DNA of 64,000 nt from Nitrospirales bacterium (GTDB lineage Bacteria; Nitrospirota; Nitrospiria; Nitrospirales; UBA8639), in contig JAJEJG010000024.1 of NCBI GenBank assembly GCA_022828225.1, positions 1 to 64,000 on the forward strand, in the 5' to 3' direction. The translations under genes and the position numbers were made by a program. Within the stretch, counting starts at the first letter, position 1. Every line of letters starts with the position of its first letter. The notes beneath the pieces were generated by a model, which was not told where the DNA came from, made no database searches, and was given only the letters and a program-made list of their open reading frames with translations. This document shows positions 52,961 to 61,760 of the stretch, piece after piece.

Positions 52961-53992
52961 CTAGTCGCCTGCCAGCACCGTGCCGATTTTCTGCGTCGCC
53001 TGTTCCACGTCCGCATTCGATACGTCCAAATGGGTGACCGCACGAAACAGGTGATCGCCGATGGCATTCAACAAGACCCCGGCTTCCTTGAACGCTTGCA
53101 GGAGTTCCTGCGTCGAACGGTCGCTTCGCACGACCTCGAACACGACGATGTTCGTTTCGACGTGGTCGGGGTCCACGTACACCGTGGGAATCTGTTGCAG
53201 TTGCAGGGCAAAACTCTTGGCGTTCTCATGGTCCTCCTGAAGCCGGGTCACGTGGTGCTCCAGAGCATAGAGGCCCGCGGCCGCGAGAATACCTGCTTGC
53301 CGCATGCCGCCGCCGAACATTTTTCGCAAACGCCGGAGCTTGGCGATCCGGTCCTTGGTGGAGACAATCAATGAGCCGACCGGAGCCCCCAACCCCTTGG
53401 ACAGGCAGAACGACACGGTATCGAACGGCTGCGCAAACTCGGCAGCGGATACCTCCGTGGCCACCGCGGCATTGAATAACCGGGCGCCGTCCAAATGCAA
53501 CGCAAGCCCCTGGTCTCCCGCCAACTTCGTGATTTCCCGAATCGTGGATAGGGGATAGACCGATCCGCCTCCGAAATTGTGCGTTTGTTCCAGGCAGAGC
53601 AGCGTCGTCGGCGGATTGTGCACGTCTTTCGGCCGGATGGCCGCCAGCACGCTGTCCGCGGTCAACAGGCCACGGTTGCCGTCGATGCAGCATAATTGGA
53701 CCTGCGACAAGGCCGAAGCCGATCCCCCTTCATACCGGATGATATGGGCCGTGCCTTCCACGAGTACTTCATCGCCGGGACGGGTGTGGAGACGCAAGCA
53801 CAGTTGATTCGCCATCACTCCGGTAGGCACGAACAGGGCCGCGTCCTTGCCCAACACGCGGGCAGCCTTGGCCTCCAAGGCATTGACCGTCGGGTCTTCA
53901 CCATACACGTCGTCGCCCACCTCGGCCTGCGCCATGGCTTCTCGCATGCCTGGTGTCGGTTTGGTGACGGTATCACTGCGCAAATCAATCAT
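52961..53992 (-). CDS. ltaE: Low-specificity L-threonine aldolase
   Basis: 343 residues, complete PLP fold: [60 protein letters not shown], and the PLP lysine in [11 protein letters not shown]. It cleaves L-threonine/allo-threonine to glycine and acetaldehyde. The purD, tsaC and ltaE genes run in the same direction, but a repeat hairpin lies upstream of ltaE. Confidence 0.92.
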   Translation of the reverse strand: MIDLRSDTVTKPTPGMREAMAQAEVGDDVYGEDPTVNALEAKAARVLGKDAALFVPTGVMANQLCLRLHTRPGDEVLVEGTAHIIRYEGGSASALSQVQLCCIDGNRGLLTADSVLAAIRPKDVHNPPTTLLCLEQTHNFGGGSVYPLSTIREITKLAGDQGLALHLDGARLFNAAVATEVSAAEFAQPFDTVSFCLSKGLGAPVGSLIVSTKDRIAKLRRLRKMFGGGMRQAGILAAAGLYALEHHVTRLQEDHENAKSFALQLQQIPTVYVDPDHVETNIVVFEVVRSDRSTQELLQAFKEAGVLLNAIGDHLFRAVTHLDVSNADVEQATQKIGTVLAGD

Positions 53993-54020
53993 CGTTGGTC
54001 TTTCTTTATTCTAGGCAGAT

Positions 54021-54094
54021 CCCGATTGTCGGGTTAGCCGCAGGCGTAACCCGACAATCGGACAGGCAGTCGGACTACGCTCCGCTAATCCGAC
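54021..54094. repeat. Double hairpin repeat (family D)
   Basis: A 15-bp inverted repeat (ccgattgtcgggtta / taacccgacaatcgg) and then a second hairpin (gtcggactacgctccgctaatccgac). The second type is a widely dispersed bacterial motif. It lies in the 137-base spacer between tsaC and ltaE and may terminate transcription. Confidence 0.7.
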
Positions 54095-54129
54095 CTACCC
54101 GGCTCGCGCTCAACGTTCCTTCCTTTATT

Positions 54130-54789
54130 CTACGGCAGTCCCTTGACGGGGACAAGCAGCCCGAGTTTCGACAAGACCCGTTGAATCTCCTCACCGGACA
54201 CGGGCCCGGCCCGAAGGACAGCAGGTTCATCCACCACGCTCAACAGGGTGGACGGCGGGTTCCCCGGAGCCGGACCGGTATCCAGAATCAGATCGACGTC
54301 GTGACCCAGTGCGGCATCCACCTCCTGGGCGGTCAAGCACGGGGTTTGCCCGGATCGATTGGCGCTCGTCCCGGTCAACGGACCCGTGTGACGTAATAAG
54401 GCTCGCAGGAACGCCGGCGCGGGTTCTCGAATCCCGATGGTCCCGGTCCCTGCCGTCAACACGGGAGAGAGCCCGGGTTGCGCGGGAACGATGACGGTCA
54501 ACGGCCCGGGCCAGAATTCGTTGACCATCGCGTGGAACCAGGATGGAACGGACCCGGCCAGCGCATCGAGTTGACTCCGTTCTCCAATGAGCACGAGCAG
54601 GGGTTTCCCTGGAGGCCGTTCTTTCACATGGATCACGCGGTCCAGGGCCGTGGGACTGGACACCGATGCGGCCAAGGCATACGAGCTTTCCGTGCCGACG
54701 GCCAGCAGGCCGCCGCGATGAACGAGGTCCGCAATGGGAACAAAAAAGGAAGGCGGAGGATCTGAAGGAACCGGAAGGATTCTGGCCAC
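54130..54789 (-). CDS. tsaC: Threonylcarbamoyl-AMP synthase
   Basis: 219 residues of the TsaC/Sua5 YrdC domain: GGLLAVGTESSYALAASVSS, RPPGKPLLVLIGERSQL, WPGPLTVIVPA, GTIGIREPA and GTSANRSGQTPC. It makes threonylcarbamoyl-AMP from threonine, bicarbonate and ATP for t6A in tRNA. Length is that of TsaC without the extra Sua5 domain. It follows purD by 27 bases. Confidence 0.88.
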   Translation of the reverse strand: MARILPVPSDPPPSFFVPIADLVHRGGLLAVGTESSYALAASVSSPTALDRVIHVKERPPGKPLLVLIGERSQLDALAGSVPSWFHAMVNEFWPGPLTVIVPAQPGLSPVLTAGTGTIGIREPAPAFLRALLRHTGPLTGTSANRSGQTPCLTAQEVDAALGHDVDLILDTGPAPGNPPSTLLSVVDEPAVLRAGPVSGEEIQRVLSKLGLLVPVKGLP

Positions 54790-54816
54790 GAGCGTCTTAC
54801 CTGAATGGGAGATGGC

Positions 54817-56085
54817 TTACGTCAAGACTCGTGCGGCAATATCGGTGCGGAAATATTGCCCTTCAAACGAGATACGCCTCCCCGCTTCATAGGCCCGGTC
54901 ATGCGCCGCTTTGAGGGAGGGGCCCCGGGCCGTCACCCCCAACACCCGGCCTCCGGCCGTCACGACGTTCTGATCCTTCCAGGCCGTCCCGGCGTGGAAG
55001 ACTGCAACTTGGTCCTGGGAGGACGCCTCCGGGAGCCCGTCGATCGGCAGGCCGCTCGCGTACTTGCCGGGATACCCGCCCGACGCCATGACGACGCACA
55101 CCGACGATTCCTCTGACCAGTCGAGATGGATCTGATCCAACCGATGTTCCACGACCGCTTCGAGCACGTCGGCGAGGTCGGTTTCCAACAACGGCAACAC
55201 CACTTGAGTCTCGGGGTCGCCGAACCGCGCATTGAATTCCAGCACGTAGGGCGTCCCGTCCCTGACCATGAGTCCCGCGTACAGGACCCCGAAAAACGGA
55301 CTGCCCACGCGCGACAGGCCTTCGATCGCGGGGTGCAACACGTCTCGCATGATCGCATAGCGCAATGCCGGTGTGGCCAGCGGCGCCGGCGCATAGGCCC
55401 CCATGCCTCCGGTATTGGGCCCCGTATCGCCCTCCCCGACCCGCTTATGATCCTGCGCCGCCAGCATGGGGACGACGGTTTTCCCATCGGCAAAGGCCAT
55501 CAGGGTCAGTTCCTCCCCTTCGAGACATTCTTCGATGACCACCCGGTTGCCCGCGTCGCCGAAGGCTCGCTGTTCGAGCATGTTGACCACCGCGTCTTTG
55601 GCGTCCTGCAAGTTCCCGGCCACCACCACGCCTTTTCCCTGGGCCAAGCCGTCCGCCTTGACGACGATGGGCAATGCGCAGCGATCCAGGTAGTCCAGCG
55701 CGGGCCGGACACTCTCGAAGGTACTGGCCTCCGCGGTCGGAATCCGCTGGCGCAGCATCAGGTTCTTGGCAAACGATTTACTGGATTCGATCTTGGCGGC
55801 GTTTTTGGTCGGGCCGAAGACCTTGAGTTTGCTTTCTCGAAACAGGTCCGCAATGCCCAAGGCCAGTGGCGCTTCGGGGCCGACCACGGTGAGAGCGATG
55901 GAGTTCTCTTCGGCAAACGCTTTCAGGCCCGGCAAATCCGTGGACGGAATCGGCACGCACGTGGCCAATTGGCTGATTCCCGCGTTCCCCGGCGCGCAAT
56001 AGAGCTCACTCACCCGAGGGCTGGATGCAAGTTTCCAGACCAATGCATGCTCGCGCCCGCCACTGCCGATAACCAGGATCTTCAT
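54817..56085 (-). CDS. purD: Phosphoribosylamine-glycine ligase
   Basis: 422 residues from the ATG at 56085. ATP-grasp GARS: MKILVIGSGGREHALVWKL, YCAPGNAGIS, VKADGLAQGKGVVVAG, LTLMAFADGKTVVPM, ARFGDPETQVVLPLL. It catalyses the second step of purine synthesis. It is 25 bases downstream of purH, a common gene pair. Confidence 0.95.
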   Translation of the reverse strand: MKILVIGSGGREHALVWKLASSPRVSELYCAPGNAGISQLATCVPIPSTDLPGLKAFAEENSIALTVVGPEAPLALGIADLFRESKLKVFGPTKNAAKIESSKSFAKNLMLRQRIPTAEASTFESVRPALDYLDRCALPIVVKADGLAQGKGVVVAGNLQDAKDAVVNMLEQRAFGDAGNRVVIEECLEGEELTLMAFADGKTVVPMLAAQDHKRVGEGDTGPNTGGMGAYAPAPLATPALRYAIMRDVLHPAIEGLSRVGSPFFGVLYAGLMVRDGTPYVLEFNARFGDPETQVVLPLLETDLADVLEAVVEHRLDQIHLDWSEESSVCVVMASGGYPGKYASGLPIDGLPEASSQDQVAVFHAGTAWKDQNVVTAGGRVLGVTARGPSLKAAHDRAYEAGRRISFEGQYFRTDIAARVLT

Positions 56086-56110
56086 ACCGTTCAACGACCT
56101 TGCGTGCGAC

Positions 56111-57661
56111 TTAGTGACGAAAATGCCTCATTCCCGTGAGTATCATCGCCACGCCCTGTTCGTCCGCGGCCTTGACCACCTCTTCGTCACGGATACTGCC
56201 TCCGGGTTGAATGACCGCGGTCACGCCCGCTTGCACGGCCGCATCCAATCCGTCCCGGAAGGGGAAAAAAGCGTCCGAGGCCATGACGCAACCCTTGATC
56301 GGCAAATTGGCCTTCATCCCGGCCAATTTGACTGAATCGACACGACTCATCTGGCCCGCTCCGACGCCCACGGTCTGCGTGGCATTGGCAAACACAATGG
56401 CGTTGGACTTCACGTGCTTGCACACTTTCCATGCGAAGGCACAGGCCGCGTATTCGTCATCCGTGGGTTTCCGCTGGGTCGGCACCGCCAAGGTTGTCAC
56501 GTCCGCCAAGGCGCCCAGATCACGATCCTGGAGGATCAATCCTCCCACGAGTTTTTTCAAATCATAGCCGTCGCGTACTTGGCTTTCGAGGGACCCTACG
56601 GTCAACAACCGCAAGTCCTTTTTCCGTTGCAACTCGGCCAGGGCCTCGCCGGTGAACGCAGGCGCGATCAGGACTTCGACGAACGTCGACGTCACTTCTT
56701 TGGCCATGTCCAAATCCACGGGCCGGTTACAGGCAATCACCCCTCCGAAGGCGGAGACCGGATCGGTTTCCCTGGCCTTCCGGTAGGCCTCGACTGCAGT
56801 CGTCCCAAGAGCCACGCCACAGGGATTATTGTGTTTGATGATGACCACGGCCGTATCGCTGAATTCTTTCGCCAGTTCCAACGCCGAGTTGGCGTCCAGG
56901 TAATTGTTGTAGGACATGGCTTTACCGTGCAGTTGCCGGCCCAGGGAAATCGAGGGTTCGGTGCTGCCGGTCTCCCGGTAAAACGCGCCTTCCTGATGCG
57001 GGTTTTCGCCGTATCGCAGGATTTCGGCCCGTTCATACGTGAACGACAAGGACGCCGGAAATTTATCGGTTGTCTCACCCTGCCGGCCCAGATAGTTGGC
57101 AATCAGGCCGTCATACCGCGAGGTATGCTGAAACACCTTCCGGGCCAACTCCCGACGCAACGACGGGGGGACGGTCCCGTCCTGCAAAGCCTCCAGCACG
57201 CGACCGTAGTCGTCCGGATCCACCACCACCACCACGTCCGTGTGATTCTTGGCGGCCGACCGGAGCATCGACGGGCCGCCGATATCGATATTCTCGATGG
57301 CATCCTCGAAGGTACAATCCGGTTTGGCAATGGTCGACTCGAACGGATAGAGATTGACCACCACTACGTCGATGGGCTCAATCCCCTGCTCCTGCATTTG
57401 CTTAACGTCTTCGGCCCGCCCACGCCGGCCCAACAAACCTCCGTGAATCTTGGGATGCAGGGTCTTGACCCTGCCGTCCAGAATCTCAGGAGACCCGGTA
57501 TGTGAAGCGACTTCCGTCACCGGCACGCCGGCCGTGCGTATGGCGTTGGCTGTGCCGCCCGTGGAAAGAATGGTGGCCCCCAGTTCGACCAATCCCCTGG
57601 CAAACTCCACAACACCCGTCTTATCGGACACACTGATCAACGCATGGTTCAACTTGCCCAT
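56111..57661 (-). CDS. purH: Bifunctional AICAR formyltransferase / IMP cyclohydrolase
   Basis: 516 residues from the ATG at 57661. IMP cyclohydrolase N-terminus (ALISVSDKTGVVEFARGL, LSTGGTANAIR), then the formyltransferase with KHNNPCGVALG, ETDPVSAFGGVIACN and SDAFFPFRDGLDAA. It completes IMP synthesis. The transcript probably continues into purD and tsaC. Confidence 0.95.
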   Translation of the reverse strand: MGKLNHALISVSDKTGVVEFARGLVELGATILSTGGTANAIRTAGVPVTEVASHTGSPEILDGRVKTLHPKIHGGLLGRRGRAEDVKQMQEQGIEPIDVVVVNLYPFESTIAKPDCTFEDAIENIDIGGPSMLRSAAKNHTDVVVVVDPDDYGRVLEALQDGTVPPSLRRELARKVFQHTSRYDGLIANYLGRQGETTDKFPASLSFTYERAEILRYGENPHQEGAFYRETGSTEPSISLGRQLHGKAMSYNNYLDANSALELAKEFSDTAVVIIKHNNPCGVALGTTAVEAYRKARETDPVSAFGGVIACNRPVDLDMAKEVTSTFVEVLIAPAFTGEALAELQRKKDLRLLTVGSLESQVRDGYDLKKLVGGLILQDRDLGALADVTTLAVPTQRKPTDDEYAACAFAWKVCKHVKSNAIVFANATQTVGVGAGQMSRVDSVKLAGMKANLPIKGCVMASDAFFPFRDGLDAAVQAGVTAVIQPGGSIRDEEVVKAADEQGVAMILTGMRHFRH

Positions 57662-57894
57662 TGTTCGCCCCTCGATAGTCAATTCAATGGTGAATGAAAG
57701 AAAAAAGCGTGGAGATTGAGCTTACCAAAAGCATCTTATCAGCTTCAACGAACCTTCCGCGAACCTCCCGGCGGATCGTGTGAAACGGCCTCGGACCTCC
57801 TCAAAGTGAGGGCTTTCACCGCGGGGTGTACGTCAACGGCACGTTCGGTATATACTCAAGGGGAATGTTTCGTTACGCTCACGGGTGTTGACCA

Positions 57895-58191
57895 ATGCCC
57901 TTTTCACTAATCGCAACCCTCGTTATTGTCTTTCTCACCGTCGCTTTTTCCCTCCAGAACGACCAGACGGTTTCCATCCAATTTTTCGGCTGGACGTTCA
58001 AAGGGTCGCTCGTCCTGGTGTTGCTGTCCACCCTTTGCCTGGGCATCCTGATTCATATCCTGGCTTCCATGCCGGCCCGCATACGGAAATCAAAAGAAAT
58101 CGCGGAACTCAATAAACGGGTGACGGAATTGGAAGGAACGCCGCCAGCAGACGGCCGGCCACAGCAACCCCAGACCCCCTATCTCGACTGA
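57895..58191 (+). CDS. LapA-domain (DUF1049) membrane protein
   Basis: 98 residues. Two transmembrane segments (about 4-24 and 40-58) with the LapA signature FSLQNDQTVSIQFFGW, then a cytoplasmic coiled-coil tail (KEIAELNKRVTELEG) and a Pro/Gln-rich end. E. coli LapA takes part in lipopolysaccharide assembly. It is a single gene in the 57662-58301 region; the 230 bases upstream hold no clear promoter. Confidence 0.85.
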   Translation: MPFSLIATLVIVFLTVAFSLQNDQTVSIQFFGWTFKGSLVLVLLSTLCLGILIHILASMPARIRKSKEIAELNKRVTELEGTPPADGRPQQPQTPYLD

Positions 58192-58301
58192 ACGTCAATC
58201 CGGCCCGGATCCGGATTGGAGGCCTTGACACAATTCCGGGAGACTGACACCATATCAGCCAGCCATTCAACAAGGCCCACAGTTATCATGGAGCAGATAT
58301 T

Positions 58302-58556
58302 ATGACTTCTTTCACTTCAGGATCGATGAATCAGGGCGACCATCAACCATCGACAGAACATCACACCCTGGATGAAGCCTTGGGCTGGGAAGGACACGTC
58401 AATCTCCCTCCGTCTCCCATGATGACCAACCTGCTGCGCAATTGGTCGGAAGTACAGGCCGGTTTGGTTTTCGGTATGGTGTTTGTCGTCGGAGTCCTGG
58501 TGGGAGGCGTCGTGTTTTCCGCGCTGGGGTCCGGCAAGAAACACTCGAACACGTAA
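58302..58556 (+). CDS. Small membrane protein of unknown function
   Basis: 84 residues: a polar N-terminal half (PSTEHHTLDEALGWEGHV), then one transmembrane segment (AGLVFGMVFVVGVLVGGVVF) and a short basic C-terminus. No family recognised. The start has GGAGC 11 bases upstream. Confidence 0.55.
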   Translation: MTSFTSGSMNQGDHQPSTEHHTLDEALGWEGHVNLPPSPMMTNLLRNWSEVQAGLVFGMVFVVGVLVGGVVFSALGSGKKHSNT

Positions 58557-58652
58557 TCACCGCACGACGGCCCTCAATTTCCCGGCAACTCAATCAGCCG
58601 TGGTTTCTTCTTTGCGAAGAAGGAGGAACCTCACTCCGCGACGGCGTCGTTT

Positions 58653-58925
58653 TCAAAAGAACCGATCTTTGAAAAACACCCGTTGCCACAGTCCGGCTTT
58701 GCGCAGACGTGGGTCACGAGGTGACAAGGTGTGCCGTTTCCCGCGACGGGTTTCGACTTCGATGGTGTCATCCTCACACACACGGAGCACCTTCCAGAAT
58801 TTCTTGATCACATAGGAATAGGTATCGCCGTGGCGAGAGGGAAAAACGTGCTCGGCTCGCGGGCTGGGGTGGGTTGACGTTTTGATTTTCTCATACACGA
58901 CAAAATTGCCGGCTCTCAATTTCAC
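58653..58925 (-). CDS. Small basic protein of unknown function
   Basis: 90 residues rich in basic and aromatic residues, with a beta-strand pattern such as GNFVVYEKIK, VIKKFWKVLRV and TIEVETRRGKRHTL that suggests an SH3-like or KOW-like barrel. No family recognised. It converges on the 58302-58556 gene. Confidence 0.5.
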   Translation of the reverse strand: MKLRAGNFVVYEKIKTSTHPSPRAEHVFPSRHGDTYSYVIKKFWKVLRVCEDDTIEVETRRGKRHTLSPRDPRLRKAGLWQRVFFKDRFF

Positions 58926-59065
58926 CGAAACGTCCTCTTCATCCCGCGATGCTCAACGCGTGACCACCGTTAACACGGCGTGTCCGAGCACGCCATACTT
59001 TCGGATATTTTAATCGTTCTGCTTCGGCGAAGCAACGGGGGAGGATACGACACGTATGACGCGTA

Positions 59066-59140
59066 TGGAGCCGGCGAGTGGGATTGAACCACCGACCTGC
59101 TGATTACGAATCAGCTGCTCTACCACTGAGCTACGCCGGC
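59066..59140 (-). tRNA. tRNA-Thr (anticodon CGU)
   Basis: Cloverleaf on the minus strand: 7-bp acceptor stem (5' gccggcg), D arm gctc/gagc, anticodon stem gctga/tcagc with loop TTCGTAA, and T loop TTCAATC. The anticodon CGT reads ACG codons. The 3' CCA is encoded (59068-59066). Confidence 0.95.
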
Positions 59141-59269
59141 CTGAAGAAAACGCGTCAAAGATTTGGCGGGAGATGGCTGCTTCCAGTCCGCAGGCCATCT
59201 TATTTTCCGGAATGAATCGTGTCAACTCTTGTTCACTTCTTGCCCGAACAAAATACGGCACGGGCATGA

Positions 59270-59299
59270 TTGACACCATTTTTTCCGCTACGCTACCGT
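59270..59299 (+). promoter_or_regulatory. Promoter of ubiA-like gene, predicted leaderless
   Basis: TTGACA (59270-59275), 18-base spacer, TACCGT (59294-59299). The ATG at 59306 is 6 bases after the -10 box and has no ribosome site. Confidence 0.5.
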
Positions 59300-59305
59300 G
59301 AAACG

Positions 59306-60199
59306 ATGTCCTCTCCTGCTGGCAAATCCGCTTCGGCATCAATTCCCCGGTTCTCGTTTGCGCACCTGTGTTCTCTGATCAGACTCTCGAATCAGACGGG
59401 CACTCTCCTGCTCATGATTCCAACCTTGTGGGCGCTGGTCCTGGCGTCAAAAGGCCGTCCGTCCGGTCTGTTGATTGTCCTGTTCGTGGCGGGATCGTTC
59501 ATCATGCGAAGCGCCGGAGTCATCATGAACGATTTGGCCGATCGTTCATTCGACCGCCGAGTCACCCGCACCCAAACCCGGCCTCTCGCCAGCGGGGTCC
59601 TTCGCCCCTGGCACGCCTTCCTGTTCCTCGGCGCCCTCCTTGCCATAGCCGTGAGCCTCCTGTTGTTCCTGAATGCGCTGGCCATACGGCTCGGCCCGGC
59701 CGCCTTGGCATTGGCCGCGATCTATCCCTTTACGAAACGGTTCTTTCGCGTCCCGCAACTCTTTCTCGGGCTGGCGTTCGGATGGGGCGCCGTCATGGCC
59801 TGGGCCGCTGTTCGCAATCAGCTCGATCCTGCGACGTGGCTCCTCTTTTCCGCCACGATTTGCTGGGCTTTGGCCTACGATACCATTTATGCGCTTCAGG
59901 ACGTTGAAGACGACCTTCGTATCGGGGTGAACTCGTCGGCGATTCTCTTCGGTTCTCACGTATGGGTCGCCGTGGGCGTCATCGAGACGGCCATGCTGGG
60001 ACTCCTGGCAGTAGCGGGTTGGCTGGAAAATCTCAATCCGGTGTTTTATGGAGCACTGGCCGGCGTCGCAGGGTTCTTGAGCCAGCAAGTCCTTCGCCTG
60101 CGCGGCGAGGTCTCCCCCCCTGAGGCGTTTGCCATGTTCAAACAACACACGGTCATCGGCCTCGTTCTATTGGTCGGGATCTGGGTGGGGACGCTGTAG
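59306..60199 (+). CDS. ubiA: UbiA-family prenyltransferase
   Basis: 297 residues, eight to nine transmembrane helices. First aspartate motif NDLADRSFDRRVTRTQTRPL and second YDTIYALQDVEDD, as in 4-hydroxybenzoate octaprenyltransferase. It attaches the polyprenyl tail to an aromatic ring for quinone synthesis; the acceptor (4-hydroxybenzoate or 1,4-dihydroxynaphthoate-type) is not fixed by sequence. The polyprenyl synthase at 25879 would supply the tail. Confidence 0.85.
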   Translation: MSSPAGKSASASIPRFSFAHLCSLIRLSNQTGTLLLMIPTLWALVLASKGRPSGLLIVLFVAGSFIMRSAGVIMNDLADRSFDRRVTRTQTRPLASGVLRPWHAFLFLGALLAIAVSLLLFLNALAIRLGPAALALAAIYPFTKRFFRVPQLFLGLAFGWGAVMAWAAVRNQLDPATWLLFSATICWALAYDTIYALQDVEDDLRIGVNSSAILFGSHVWVAVGVIETAMLGLLAVAGWLENLNPVFYGALAGVAGFLSQQVLRLRGEVSPPEAFAMFKQHTVIGLVLLVGIWVGTL

Positions 60200-60677
60200 G
60201 CGTGCCTGCGGGCGTGGCCCCCCGCATGACAAGATTCCTCCCTCCCTTTAAGACAACCCCCTCAATCCCCCTTATCAGGGGGACTATAGAGCCCCTCACC
60301 CCCCATCGGCTCGCCGGCGGGCTGACGCCCTTGCCTTGCCGACTCCCCCTCAAGGGGGGAGTGATGGAGAGGGGTTGGCTGGATTCCCGCTGACGACCGG
60401 CGGGAATGACAGCCCAAGACAAGAAAGAAGCGCCATCTCATGGCGCCACATCCCGGCGCCTGCGGGCGGGGCTGCGCCCCGTTCCCGCCATGTCTAGCCA
60501 TGTCTATATGGGGCGAGGACTGTCTGAGCGAAGCGAGTTCCGCAGCCCACGCAACCGGGACTGGGGCAAAGGCACCCCCTGGGGCCACGCCCGGGCGCCA
60601 CTGGTTTTGGGTCCTTTTGCCGAAACAAAAGGACCTCGTCGTGCGGGGGCGACACCCCGCATTATACGCTGCCTTCG
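60200..60677. repeat. Gene-free region built of dispersed repeats
   Basis: Contains a partial family B element (60251-60288), a second palindrome (actccccctcaaggggggag, 60342-60361) and a family C half-site (60379-60412, gattcccgc/gcgggaat). The remainder (60413-60677) has no convincing start, coding bias or hairpin. Confidence 0.65.
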
Positions 60678-61760
60678 TTATTCAGGCGGGGGGATGGGTT
60701 TGTCCGGTTTTGGCGCACGCAGCGTTTCGAGATAGGCCGTGACGGCTCGGGCATCCTGGTCATCAAGCCCCAAGTTCGGCATGCGCGTGTGCTTCTTCAT
60801 GCCTTGCGGGTAACGGACCCAGCGATAGACCCAGGTGTCGTTGAGACGGAAACCCGCGCGGTCCAGGGCCGGTCCCACCAGACCACCGACGTCTCCGATG
60901 CTGTGACACCCGTTACAGCCGTATTTGTCGTAATACAGGCTCTTGCCTTTTTCTTCCAAGGCGACTCTTTCCGGCTCCGTCACAGTCAGGTCGGGACGCG
61001 CGATTTGAGTCATCTTCGGGCGCTTCGTGAAATTTTCCAAGGCGGACTTGGCGGCTTCGAATTGTTCCGCCACTTTTTCATAGGCCTCTTCTTCGGGAAG
61101 CACGATTTCCTCTTCGTCCTCGTCGTAGTCCTCCAGATCGTCCTCGTCGTCTTCCATATCCATGTCTTCGTCATCTTCTTCGGCTTCTTCTTCGGCCTCG
61201 GCCCTGGCGGCTTCTTCGGCTTCCTGTTTCGCCAAGGCGTCATCCATGGCCTGTTTGGCTTGATCATGTGCCGCCTCGACCGCCTTGAACTGGGATTCCA
61301 ATTCGGCTTTCCTTCCTTCAACGTCGAACGTCAACGACCCGCCGTGAAGCGTTCGCACGTAGCCGACGACGGCCCAGAGTTCCTCTTCGGACAGCGTATA
61401 TTTGAACGTCGGCATGGTCGAGACCGCGAAGTAGTTTTCATCGTCGAGCACTTCCTGCAACGTGGTATCACGCATATCCCGGGAAATCGTGTCAAAGATT
61501 TCCTTGTCGGAGAAGGTCGACATCGCTTCGGACTCCGACAGGTCACGCGGACGGGGGTCCGGCATGCGTCCCCAATTAAAGCCTTCCTGCTGTTGTCCGC
61601 TTTCGCCGTGACAGTGCATGCAGTAATGATTGTAGAGTTTTCGGCCTTTTGCCGTCCGTTCATCTTCAAGCAAGGCGCAGCCGCTCGTCACGGCAAACAC
61701 CGCGACGACCACGATGGCGACCTTGCTCAATACCCGCTGCATGCCTTGTTCTCCCTTCAT
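60678..61760 (-). CDS. Diheme cytochrome c lipoprotein with acidic linker
   Basis: 360 residues. Lipobox SGC at Cys 28 predicts a membrane-anchored periplasmic protein. Two class I haem sites: CMHCH (about 47-51) with axial Met candidate MPTF, and CNGCH (about 282-286) with MPNL. Between them runs a helical, extremely acidic stretch (about 183-225, nearly all E and D). The start overlaps the stop of the 61757 gene (ATGA). It is the last gene of the operon, and probably an electron carrier to a terminal oxidase or from a haem-b protein. Confidence 0.85.
   Translation of the reverse strand: MKGEQGMQRVLSKVAIVVVAVFAVTSGCALLEDERTAKGRKLYNHYCMHCHGESGQQQEGFNWGRMPDPRPRDLSESEAMSTFSDKEIFDTISRDMRDTTLQEVLDDENYFAVSTMPTFKYTLSEEELWAVVGYVRTLHGGSLTFDVEGRKAELESQFKAVEAAHDQAKQAMDDALAKQEAEEAARAEAEEEAEEDDEDMDMEDDEDDLEDYDEDEEEIVLPEEEAYEKVAEQFEAAKSALENFTKRPKMTQIARPDLTVTEPERVALEEKGKSLYYDKYGCNGCHSIGDVGGLVGPALDRAGFRLNDTWVYRWVRYPQGMKKHTRMPNLGLDDQDARAVTAYLETLRAPKPDKPIPPPE

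Noticed and set aside
14794-60412. Possible CRISPR array from the many palindromic repeats
   Set aside because: The repeats are dispersed singly in spacers, not tandem with constant-length spacers, and no cas gene is present.
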